Positions 1 through 12,500 of a stretch of 64,000 bases of DNA are shown here, in pieces. Origin of the DNA: Mermis nigrescens. Its lineage: Eukaryota > Nematoda > Enoplea > Mermithida > Mermithidae. Position numbers and translations under genes: made by a program. Positions within the stretch are counted from its first letter, which is position 1. Each line of letters begins with the position of its first letter. The stretch covers positions 31,641,286 to 31,705,285 of the forward strand of contig JAVLUZ010000154.1 of NCBI GenBank assembly GCA_036768485.1, in the 5' to 3' direction. Below the pieces are notes generated by a model. That model was not told where the DNA came from. It did no database searches and worked only from the letters and a program-made list of their open reading frames with translations.

Positions 1-300
1 AGGACCACTCATAATTGTCGATCTTCCGAAAAATCGTAAAAAATGTGCTTTTTAAACCTTTTTTAGTTCGAATTTTGGTTCAAAAGGATCAAATTTTCCA
101 TTTTGACTATATTTTGTTCATTTTAATATAATTTTTTTCAATTTTTTCGAAATTTATAAATGTTAATTTGCTATTGAAAGAACTCGCTCCTTCTAACACG
201 TCTAAGAACAGTGTTTTTGACATGTACCCATGGTTTATGGAAAGGTATATACATTTTAAAATTTTTCGAGCTGACACCTCAGAATTGTCATGCTGTAATG
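1..300 (-). repeat. Family C repeat fragment, reverse orientation
   Basis: It resembles the better preserved reverse copy at 62.9-63.5 kb: a T-rich body with ATTTTGACTATATTTTGTTC, a GTTTTTGACATG segment, and an end reading GAATTGTCATGCTGTAATG. This is upstream intron sequence before exon 1. Confidence 0.55.
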
Positions 301-347
301 CTCTTGTCCGAATTTTCTTTGATTTCGATAGATCAGCCGTTTTTTAG

Positions 348-518
348 AAATCCGGATCGAGGCGGTGCAGCAAGCCCTGGCTCAATATAACAAGTTGGCG
401 CCGTCGCGCCTTCCTGTGCCCGCCCCGGTCAAACGACCCTCCAACGTTGGATGTAAAAACAATGAGCGCTTTCGTCATGAGAAAAACGGCAGGCGGAACA
501 AAGGCAAATGCATATCAG
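348..518 (+). CDS. Dip2: DIP2 exon 1 of window: end of DMAP1-binding domain
   Basis: The acceptor is a run of T followed by AG at 346-347 and the donor is CAG|GTTTGT. The frame enters with two bases of a split codon and reads IRIEAVQQALAQYNK, matching the DIP2 motif TEAVQAALAKYK at the end of the DMAP1-binding domain. A basic, proline-containing stretch follows. It ends in phase 1. Upstream coding exons lie outside the window. Confidence 0.88.
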
Positions 519-3500
519 GTTTGTATATTTTATTTATTTATTTTTTCGTATTTTTTATTTATTTTTTACGTGTATTTTCTGCGTTAACCAATATTCTGTG
601 ATACTGCATTAAGAGGTCAGATATTCGGGAATTAATAGGTATACTCTTTTACAATATTAATCCCGGACCTTAGGCCACGCAATAGCTCACGCATTCGTCC
701 GTTCAGTCAAAAAAATATGGTCGTTTTGTACCAAAAGCAAGTTGTAGGAACAATAAACGATAAATTTTGTACGCCAACGTGATACCACCTTTATTTAGAG
801 CACCGAACTTCATGCTAGACCATGATTAATATTAAAGACACACGTATACATGTAAACGATTCAAACGGCTCTAAATTTTGGGTAAGGGTCCCCGGCTATT
901 TTCAACGGAAGGGGTAAATGTCTGAAATTTTTTGGCCAGCAAAAAACACGAATATGGCCAAAAAATGCAAGTTTTCGCTTAAAATAGTGGGACAAAAGTA
1001 TCTGAGTTTGGGGGCTGGGGCGACGATCGACTTTAGACGGGGATCCCCCAATCCCCCTTTTACATGTGTGGTTAGAGATGCTATTTTGTTAAAAACCAAA
1101 TTTGTTGCTTTAAACATGAATATAATTCAGGTAAGAAAGAAGATTTACTATTCGATCATTTTAAGCGTGACATTCTTACATGCATGTGTACCACGGTTTT
1201 TTTGTATTCGATATACAAAGACTTTTCGGGATAGTCTTTGTACATGTACGAAGATTTTTGGGAAGACGAAGATTGCGAAAAAAATCTGAAATTCGCAAAA
1301 ATTTTCGTCGCTGCGCCGAAATGAGTAATTGTGTGTTCTATATACCTTTATAATGGCAGACATTGCATTTCAAAAAGTAAAAATGTCGAATTTTTAGTCG
1401 TTTTAAGACGATTCTCAGTGATTTTTGCCCTTAGAAACCCAGAAATTTGCTAAAATACACTACCAAAGGTCAAGGTCGAAAAACCCTGTTTTACCACACT
1501 AAACATCGCTACTGTACCATGTTATAGTAACCAAAAATTTATGTGTACAAAATGTACAAAGACTTTTGGGGACCATCTTTGCACATGTACAAACGGACCT
1601 TGTACAAAAAAACACTGATGTGTACACATACGTGAGGTTTTGGTCCATTTTTTGCAGATAGTAGCTCTGACGAAGATAGTCTGATGAATTCAAGCGGTGA
1701 TAGCTCCGAAAGAAATGTAAAGTCTAAGCCAAATGACCTTAGGCCCCCTTCTTACGCCAGTCCGTTGCAGCCCCAATCGTTACAGTATGCCCTAGGCGAT
1801 AATCTGAATCCTCTTACCTCCCTCGACGTCATGCCTTCTTCATCGGCTGAATCGATCGATTTGAAGAATGAAACAAAACAGAGTTTTAACAGTTATATCC
1901 GTATTGTATGTTGTCCTTGACGCTAATTTTTATTTTATACATCTGGAGGGCGTATTGAAGTTTTAAAACAAGTTTTTTAACATTTCATTATTTATAACAT
2001 TTACCTACTCATCTTATTTCATCGTATTTTTCACTATTGTTTCTGGTTTTCATCATCCATTTTTGATGTTTCTTTACTATTCGATCGTATTTTTCATAAA
2101 CTTTTGTTCTTTTCTTTTTATATTATTTTGTGTTTACTTCTCCAACTTTTCATTCATTTTTCTATCTTTCCTATGATTTTTGACTCAAAATCGGGAAAAA
2201 ATTGAAATTTTTTGAAACATAAAAGCCTTTTTGCTGCGTTCGTTAAGTCTTACATCGGTGGATGTATGGGAGAAGAGACAGGTTTTAAGTATTTATGGAA
2301 TTCGCTAAATCCACACTGTGTTATAGTGTTAGATGTACGAGGGTTGTTATAAAAGTTCGTTTTAGCTGTCTAATAACCTTTTCGGTATACGAGATATCAA
2401 GATATGGTTTTTTGCATATGGTGACGCAACTTCTGCTTTACATTACTAAAGTCACCATTTTTTCCATCTTTTTCCGCCTTTTCTAGAAAAATTTTTCAAA
2501 ATACCCCTTTTCTTTCGTTAAGAAAAACAACTTTTATCTTGTCGCAGCTTAGGCACTGATTAGCGTTCGATCTCAAAATTTCGGTAAAACAAAGACACTT
2601 TTTGACTTTCATTGATGCACTACAAAAATCCCATTGTGATTTATTTTCTCTTTTTTAGTGATGCATTTTTCGTTAAAAGTCAATTTTTGCTGATTTTGAC
2701 AAAAAATTTGCTTTATCACAAATGCATGTTTTATGAACAAAAAACATTCTGAAAAGTGCTTTACAAAGTTGGATTCTCTCAGCTGGATTATTGACCTTTT
2801 TCGTTGAAGAATGAAGTCATTGGACCTTCTGTTTAGGGCTATTTTACAGTATTTTTAATCTATGATAAAACAAAATTGTTTTACTGGAAAGCGGAAAAAA
2901 GATAAGAAACGATGAGTTCAGAGATGTAAAGCAGAAGTTGCAGAATAACGAGCAAAAAACCGCGTGTGGATAACTGATAGAAAAAAGTTATCAGACAGCT
3001 AAAATGATCTTTTATAACAAACCTCGTATAATATGTGCGTAAACGTATATTTTATATCATGGGAAGCTGCGAATATCTATATAACTATTTTGTGTGATCC
3101 TTCCCGTATAGTATTTTAATTCCTGATCAGTAGTCAAATGTAAACTTCCTCGAATTTGAGATCTCGTTTTGGATGTTTATTAAAAAAATTATGTATAAAG
3201 TAAATTTGAAATGATATTTAAAAATGTAATATTCCAAAATTTTCTCAATGGACGTTTCACATTAGATTTGGATAAGGGTCTTCCTCATAAATGTAATGGC
3301 TTGAAATTTGGGGTGTGGGCACGGCCAAAAAATTCAATTTTTTCAAAATCGGAGAGGGAGTGGGTCAAAAATTTTCTGGCTAATTGGGATGCGGACAACT
3401 AACTTTGGATGGGAGATCCTCCTAGCCCCCCTGTTACATGTATGGTCATCCTAACCTTATTTTCTTGTGACTTGTTGGAAAAAGTAATCCGAAATTTTGC

Positions 3501-6500
3501 TTTGTTTGTAATGCAATTAGTCGTCACGTGGCGTAAACAATCTTTGCAGGTCCTAAGGTCGAACGAACGAGACCCCCTCCGCCTGATGTAACGAACAATG
3601 CTTCTAATGTACCTTTGCAGTACATGAATAATAGTGGGAATAATTTGCGACAAACTTCAAGCATCGAAAATAGAGATCTCGTAAGAAAAATTGTTGCGTT
3701 TAAATTGCTCTTGGTCTATGATTGTTTATTATATGTGGTTGGGGGGGAAGTTTGGTTGGTTAAGTTCTGTCCAGACCCTCCAGAAGGAATTATTTGGAAA
3801 TTTCCAGGAAAATTGAGGCAAAATGAAGGTTTAAAATAAATGAAAATTAAACATTTTCTGCAAAAGTGATTAAAAAAGGTCAAGTACTGTGGATTAACAC
3901 AAATTTCATGCTATTTTAGCATGGGGGTTAAAATTTTTTTGGCTTTCAGGAATGGCTGACGACCAACTTCGGTTAGGGTATTCCCATCCCCTGTTACGTG
4001 TATGCGCTAGGCATTGCTCGCATGATAAAGCTGACAGATTTAAATAGAATTATGTAAGTCAAATCAACTTGTAGCCGGTGACGTTTATTTCAGTCTGACG
4101 ATGGTCAACGAAGACATGCTATAAACCGGCATAATAACGCTAGGAACGGAAGTGTTAAGTCGGATAACAAAATAAGTATTGATCGGAGTTCGCCTCAAAT
4201 CAAAGATATTTATAGGTCTGATCATTCGAGAAATGATCGGTTTGCTAGTGACACTAATTTGTATCAAAACACCGAGTTACAGCCGGATTATCAGAATGCG
4301 AGTAGGTGTTTACCGTACTTACATATATTCCTCTACTGCAAATTTGTATAAGCTTGTTAATTTCGATAACTCTAAATAAGAGGTTATTTCATCGATTCAA
4401 ACTTGACTAATTAAAGATTAATTAGCGTGCACTTCGTAATCCATAAAATGCTTCTAAAACTTGATCTTTTATCCTAATCGTTGATTAATATAAGCAGATT
4501 CTGCTGTGTCGGCAGCAGCTTGCGAATTCTTTGGTTACTGACGTTCAGGCATCCATAGCACGGGAATTCTGGGGGGATGAAATTTCAAAGTGCCTTTTTT
4601 GGGCCAATAAATGGTTGATACGCGTCAAAAACATTGTTTTTTGGCGTTTCTGACGTTGCTCTATCTTTGTAGAGCATAAAAACATGAAAAAATTTCGAAA
4701 AAGTCGAACAAGTTGGACAAAATATAGTCAAAACATGAGTGCATAAGCGCCGAAAATTTGATACTTTTGAGCAAAAACGTAGCTAAACGCTTTAAAAAAG
4801 CACCTTTTCTACGCTTTTTTTCTGAAGTTTTTGGAAACTTTCGAAGAATCGTGAATTGTGGGGGGTTGAAAAAATTTATTGGGAGGGGGAGGGTGAAAAT
4901 TTGGGGTCGAAACCATTCCATCCAAACCCCCGTAAGATCATGTATGCTGAAATCTACTTTGATCAAAATGAGCCTTTTGTAATAATATATTATATGTTCA
5001 TACAGAATATTGGCTCGGTTATAAAATAATAAATGTGTTATCAATGGTAGATTTTGAATATGAGTAAAATTTTCAGCTCGATGTTTTGGTTTTTGAGTTG
5101 TCGTAGCAAAATGAGTAAAGGTTTTTATAAAAATTTTCACTGATTGCGATTATATTAATTTTACAGTTTGTTTATTTAGACGTCTCGTCGTTAACTTTTT
5201 CACAAACTTAGGCTTTTTCGCACCATGCAATTGATTATTTGGAACAAAAGTTTATTAAAAAAGCTACAAGTTGTCTTCGTGCAGTTTTGCTCTTCAAGAC
5301 CGTTTTTACCGTTAAAATTCTCGGAATATTTCGTTAATGTCATATGAATTTTTTTCCAAAGCAGTTGTAAAGAGTGCAAAAACTGGTGGCGTTGTACCTC
5401 ATATCGAGTGTAGGTTCACACTGTATAAACTATGTATGTATGTTAAATAGATATGCGAATGCAAAATAAATGGTCTGACTTTCCTGCAATGCTCATAGGG
5501 ATTGCGCAAAAGATATCTAGTGCTTTTTCATTAATTTTATGAATATCCGGAGTATTTCCTCAATTTTTTGATGATGTAACATTTTATTTAACATTATAAT
5601 GTTTCTATTTCAGGACTAGCATATATGTGTTTCAATATAATCTCATTATGTTCAAATATAGCGCTTTTCCGTATGTTTGTAACATAAATTGAATTTCTCT
5701 GATTTGAAGATTCATATTCCTAAGTCTTAAATATTCTAAATAACGTCTCTGAGATAAAATCGAAAACTTGCCTTGAGATCTTTATATTCCGGTCTACGAG
5801 TAATGCGACGTTTGTTTTATTTCAGTTCTGAAGCCACCTAAAGTCTCTCAAAAGATACAGCAGTTGCTCAACACACTTCAGGTATCGAATTCGTGGATTA
5901 GCGGCGGATGTATATACATATCATAGGTAGCGCGTAAGCGCCTGCATATAATATACTTGGGTACCCCCACCACACGTGGGCGTGGGGGTTGGGGTTATGC
6001 ACCCCGCAGAAGGCCGAATACCCACAGGAACCAAAATACCCCACCCCCTCAGAATTCAATTTTTGAGAATTGAATTTTTGAATTTTTTTGATTTTTTTTT
6101 TCGCAATTTTTTGATGTCCATGGATAGTGCTTGATAAGAAACGCTGAAAAATGGTGTTTTCAGCCAAACCACCATTTTTAGGATTATTTTATGGCCATTG
6201 AAAAAATCTTGCACACCCCCAGAATTGTAGTGCTGCCCACTTATGCCCCCAACATATGTCCCCCCTACAGCTCTAACGGGACATTCTGGGGGTGCGGCTT
6301 TTTTAAAAGATAGATAATCAAAAAAGATTTTGTTTTCTTTTTTATGTTTACACTCAATACCGAGTTTGTAATGAGCGTGCAAAGTTTTGGCGTAAGGTTA
6401 TAACAATATACAGACTTTTGACGCATTTTTAAGTCAGCGTGTACACAACTCAGTGTAAATGCCTCATACAATTTGAAGGTGCAGTGAAGAAGAGAATCGA

Positions 6501-9500
6501 ATTATCTAAAAGCTTTATTTTTTGTTTTTTGAATTTCGCATAAGTTCTTGAGGGGAGTGTAAAGAGTGCAGAAAAATGCGGGTGTAAAGAAAGATTTTGG
6601 CCGCGTTTTTCCTCTTTCTCTGTGTAAACAACTTCAGTTAAAATTTTTTTTCTGATAGAAATGTACTAGGACCCAAGGGCTGTATTCTGCTTACCAGCAA
6701 ATTTTTTTACACTCATTGCGGAGTTAGATTCCTGGGTTTAAAGTCTACAATCTACTGGATGGTGTAAAAGACAGGTTTTGACTAAGATATCTCTGCCAAT
6801 TTCTCCGGTAATAAGTCAAGATAAATTGAATATGAGAAAGATAAAGTAGGGATACACGTCGCAGAAAACCGCGTTTAGAAAACTCAATATTTAGTTTTTT
6901 CTAGAGGTGTAAAAACGTATTACGACCCAACCGTTTAGAAGTGAGGACAAGTCAAATAGCATAAAAATAAAGTACTTTCTATGCGGTATACGTTGCAGCA
7001 AATTGTGTTTATTTACATCTATATTACGCTTTTTAAGGAGGTGTAAAGTCAAAAATGAGGGTGTTAAACGTGTTTCTGTCTTGTCTTTTTCTGCCAACTT
7101 CTCCACTTATGAGTCTGGAAATGGTCACACGTCTAAGAATGTACCAGGGTTCAAACGTCATACGTCACTTGGGTGCGTTTGTTTACACTCAACAATGGTC
7201 TAAATTGGTTTACATCTAATATTTATTTGCCTTCAGACCATTGTAGAAAGTTAATTTTTTCATAAATATTGATCGTAATATCAGAGTAATTCCAGAATTA
7301 CGAATCCGACTAAAATCTTTAGAATTGTTGGCTGTGTAAAGTTTACACTGAAAACTAACCTCAGTTTAAGATTGTTGCGGAAGCTTAATTTTTTAGAAAA
7401 TATTTTATGTAATGTTAAAATTGCGAATCTGACTCTTACTTTGCTCTGCACCCAGTAGTTGTGTACAGTCTGCACTGTTGTCGTGTAAAGTTAACACTGC
7501 AAATTTATTTTACTTCCAGTTTTAAGAAACGATAATTTTTTCAAAATATGTTCCGTGAGGTCAGGATTACGAATCTTACTGTATGTTTTCTTTACACCCA
7601 GTAGTTGTGTTATATATGTTTACTCTGAAAATTAACTTCAGTTTCAAAGCGTTGCAAACGCTAAATTTTTTCCAAACTGTTCCATGTAACGTGAGGATTA
7701 CGAATCTGAGTTTAAGAATTCTTTACATCCAGTAGTTACGCAGAGTTTATGCTGAAAATATTTTATCTTTTTAAATCAGGTAAGACTGTCTTGTTTAAAA
7801 AGATCATACTAATGTGCAGAACAATATTGTCCTCCGCTTTCTTGGACTGCTGTCATTATTGTGGCATGTTGCCGTATGTGTTTACTGAATGATTTACTCA
7901 AATCATGCTAATAAAAAGTAGGGTACTAGCAAAGAAAAATGCTCCGATGGAACAAAAAGGACGAATATGCTTAGAATAGCGGACTGGTGCGTATCTGTTT
8001 GCAGAACTTCAGTGCCTTGCCGCACTTCTAACCATTGCAACAGAGGTCGTTCGGACTTGGATTCAGTTGAGGCTAGTTAGTAAACAATATGATTAGTCGT
8101 TTTCTTTAAGCCGAATCACGGTTTTTTTGTATTCTGCCAACGTTTTTACCAATGTATACACATTTTTAGGAAGACAAAAACTGCAAAAAAGGTTTGAAAT
8201 TCGAAAAATTTTTCTGCGCTTTGCGCCGAAATGAGTAATTGTGTGTTCTACATATTTTTATAATGTCAGAAATCGCATTTCGAAAGGAAAAATGTCAAAC
8301 TTTTTCGGCGCTTCGCGCCGTTTCGAGACGATTATTAGTGATTTTTGCCCTCACAAACCCGTAAATTAGCTAAAATACATTACCAAAGGTCGAACAACTC
8401 TGTTTTTGCCACACTAAAACCGCTACTGTACCATATTATAGTACCCAAAAATTTGTGTGTACAAAATGTACAAAGACTTTCAGGGACCATCTTTGTACAT
8501 GTACAAACGGACCTTGTACAAAAAACACTGCGCAGATTATACTTCGATTTTTGTGTTGCTTAGAGAAAGTCTGATTTTTAGCAGATTCTTATAATTTGTT
8601 GTGCGGATAGGTGACTGTTTCCTAGTCTCCTTCTTTTATGTCTTTAACAATCCGCTATTCCAAGTACATTCGTCCTTTTTGTTCCATCGGAGCATTTTTC
8701 TTTGCTAGTGTACATGTATCCAACGTTAAATGTGATAAAGTCATAATAAATGCGTGGTGTAGTAGGGTCAGGCTGGCTTAGAGGTCAGCATGAGAGCTTT
8801 TTAGAAATAGCGTGCTTTTTAAAATTGACATAATCATTGAAATAGCGTAAATTGCCTTAATTGATAGTTTCTGATCGATTTTGAACGCGTCCTCTGAACG
8901 GGATTTATACCCCTAAGCCTCCAACGTTCATTTCTGGCTGTAAGCTAATTTGATAATACATGTAACAATAGAAAAACAAAATATTGCGTATTGGATATAA
9001 TTCTAATCCATTGCGATGAACGTATGATTAGCCAAGACTTACCTGGATCTTACAAATTTATTATGTATATTTCACTTAAAGCATCGAAAGGAAGCGCTTG
9101 TTCCAACTTAAATATGTAGCAAAAGTATTGTGTATAAATTTTTTCACTCTGATTTCACTGATTTTTACGTATCGTATCGGCCAGGCCAAAATTTCTCTTA
9201 AGCTCCGTTTTTTCTAGTCTGTCTAATCCAATCGATGTTTAAATAGTATTCATATATACAATGCGGTGATGTCTTTTTGCAACAGGTACATTTTAGCAAT
9301 CAAAGTTGCCCCATAAAACGACATTACGATATTGTGTTCGAAGGAAAATTATAAGTTTTATTTTTCTTTCTTCCAGAGGCCAAGGAAAAAACCATTACAC
9401 GAATATTACAACGACGATGATATAGAACTAGAAAGTGAGAATACCTTTTAGAGTTTGACACTGAATAAGTAGTAACATAAGCCCGAGATTAAGATAATTT

Positions 9501-12500
9501 AACCTCAACTATTCAAACTGCCGTCAAAAAGGCGAAACCTTGTATAATTGTGCGTTGAAATCGACTCGAAAAACAATTTTTCCCTTTTTAAATTTGATTG
9601 AAATTTTTGGCATCGTATGCATTAACGCAAGATGGACTGAATGACTTTGACGGCGGTGCCTTGGTTGATACGATTCTTTTATATATGTACGCAAGCAAAC
9701 TGTTCAATAGAAAGGTATCGAACTTTTTTCCCCCACAAAAATACATATCTGTCACACTACCTAGAGTTTAGCTATTCAGGCACGTAGCTGGCCGTCCTAT
9801 TTTGGGGGACCAACACCAATTTTTGGGGGACTAAGCCCAAAAAGGCCAAAAATAGCACAAAATAACGGTTACAAAGTCCTATTTTTCCGATTTTTCTGAA
9901 TTTGGGGGGGAGTCCGAACCCTCCCATTCCCCCAGAGATACGTGCCTGCAGATATTTCCATTATGTACTCTCTTAAAATCGGCGTAAACCTTAAAATCGC
10001 GTATACATACCTTAATTGTCCATTTTTGATCAATTTCAGGTTTGTCACAGGTTATGATTTTGGTCTTTTTTGTCCCTTTTCAATCTGCCTTATTTCTCAT
10101 TAAATTTTTGTTTTTGTCTTTCTGGGTGTTTAGAGACATCTGGCTCCCCCGCACCGAAATTCATGTGTGGTAGTGACCAGACATGCACAGCATAGGAATT
10201 ATGAGGGAGGGGGTTTGAAATGATAAAGTGCCTTTTTTACTTCCAAAAATAGTAAGTACGCGTCAAAAAGATCGTTTTCTAGCGTTTTTGACGATGCTCT
10301 ATCTTTCTAGAGTATAAAAACATAAAAAATTTTCGAAAGAAATCAAAAGAGTCATAACAAATTGAACGAAATATAGTCAAAACATGAGTATAATGGCGCA
10401 AGGCGCCGAAAATTTGGCACTTTTGAGCAAATGGATAGCTAAAAACGCTTAAAAAAACATTTTTTCTACAAATGTTTAGTAGATTTTCGGAAACTTTCAA
10501 AAAATCGCCCATTCTGAGGCAGGAGTGAAAAAATTTTTGCGGGAGATGAAAATTTTTTTGAAAGGGGGAAGTGAAACCCCCACAAACCCCCCAAGATCAT
10601 GTATGTTCGTGACCAGACATGTATGTCGAGGGTTTAGGTGTCTTTAAACCCCTCAGAATAGAAAAGTGAAATGTTTTGTTGAAAATAAGGCAAATTTAAG
10701 TCAAAAATGAATGAAAATGGAAAATTTTTTTTGCAAAAATGCTTCAAAATGATCAGAAACTGTGGATTAAAATAGTTTACGCTATTTTAGCGTTTATGAC
10801 AGTTTTCTGGCTCTGGCTGATTCTTTTCTAGATTGGCTCAGCTCCCCGTAGGCTGACCCTTTTGTACATCTAAGGTCGTGAGCAGACATGCACAGCATGG
10901 AAATTCTGGATGGGGTGTTGAATTTTTTAGTGCCTTTTTGAGCTCGAAGGCGGGGATAAATGTCAAAAACAAAATTTTTCGGAATTTCTGACGATGCTCA
11001 ATCTTTTAGAGCGTAAAAACATAAAACATTTGAAGTTTCAGAAAAATTGTCGAAAATTTGACACTTTTGAACAAAGAGAGGTTAAAGCGTTTAAAACAAC
11101 CTTTTTATGATGTTTAAAAAAATCGTGAACTCTGGGCGGGGTGGAAAAGTTGCTGGGGCGGGGGTGAAACGCTTCTTGGGAGATGGACCCTCTCCACCAA
11201 ACCATAGATGCCCAATGTCAAGCCGGCCAGGGAGGGGTAAAAGCCAGGATTTTTACTAAAGTAAATTACATTTTTGGCTTTTTTACGTCGAAAGCGCTTT
11301 AAAACACTATTTTTGGTTTTAACTGCTCGACAGTACCTAAGTTTTAGACTCTTCAGAGGGGGTATACCCATTCTGACCCCTCCTTGTGTGTATGTATGCC
11401 CCAACCCCCATCTCACCAGATTAATTATGGTCGTGAGCTGACATGCACGTGGGGGAAAAGAATGAAAAAACAGAAAATTTTCTGGGGACAATGAGGCAAA
11501 ATGAAGGTAAAAATGATAAAAATGATAAATTTTCTTTAACAGTGCTTTAAATTGACCAGAAAATGTATAATAACGTAGTAGTTTTAACGCCATCTTAGCG
11601 CTCATACCAGTTTTTGAGATAATTTCGGTCCAAAAATGCTCAATGATTGATCCCCCAAAATCGGCAGACCTCCACCCCTTCCAAGATCGGCCGGCGATGC
11701 TGTGCATCAATGTTGTGACGTGAGCATACACGTGTACAGCTTGGGAATTCGGGGGGGGGTGAGGGTGAAATTTTAAAGTAAGTTTTTTGAGCATAAAAAT
11801 AGGGGTTCGCGTCAAAAGTCAAAAACGTCGTTTTTCGGCGTTTCTGAAAATGGTCTATCTTTCTAAAGCATAAAAACAAAAATTTCGAAAAAATAAGAAA
11901 TCGAATAAATGAACAAAATGTAGTTAAAACGTGAGTATATGGCGCGAAGCGCCGAAAATTCGACACTTTTGAACAAATAGATGAATAAAAACGCTTAAAA
12001 AAAGCAGCTGCTCTGAGAAATTTCAGGAAATTTTCGGGAAATTTCTGAAAAATCGTGAATTCTAAGGAGTAAAAAAATTTCTGGGGGAACCCCCAAATCC
12101 TCTAAGGTCATGTATGGACGTGAGTCGTAAGTGTAAACATAAAACTTGATCAAGACGAGACCGCAAAAAATAATAGTAAAAGTTCCATTGTAATCTATCG
12201 TTCAACTTGTTTCGAGTTCTTGCCAAAACAATTGATCCAAACGCGCCTAAACCAGAAGGTGCGATCGTATGTCCGGCTAGAGGTGAACCGGTTCAGCTTC
12301 CTTCTTCGTTGCCGCGTTCCCTAGACTCAGCTCTTCAGCGTTATGGCACTTCCAGTCACCGGCTTACTGTTGTTACTGTACTCGACCCAGCTGGCATTCG
12401 ACCGCCTTCCGTTCTCACATACGGTAATCGTTGCAACGAAATCATATTAAATTCATCACGACGTTATTTTTATTTTATCAAATTTATCGGTTTTCTCGTG

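Larger units (their letters stand above)
5920..8708 (+). repeat. Composite repeat G/H, copy 1
   Basis: Collinear with 49080-52292. Shared landmarks, in order: TATAATATACTTGGGTACC, the CTACAGCT..AATGGGACA block, many CTTTACAC / GTGTAAAG motifs, a tandem array (7230-7745), GTCATTATTGTGGCATGTT and a terminal inverted-repeat segment H (7926-8708). This copy is interrupted by an E element (5971-6245) and an A element (8117-8530). No transposase is seen. It may be a large non-autonomous transposon or a segmental duplication. Confidence 0.75.

Noticed and set aside
4497..4550. Possible DIP2 exon after AAGCAG at 4496
   Set aside because: The required phase runs into a stop within 15 codons, there is no good donor, and exon 4 joins exon 5 correctly without it.
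11114..11815. 233-codon reverse frame
   Set aside because: It crosses family C and Q repeats, has no recognisable domain, and similar frames do not persist in other copies.
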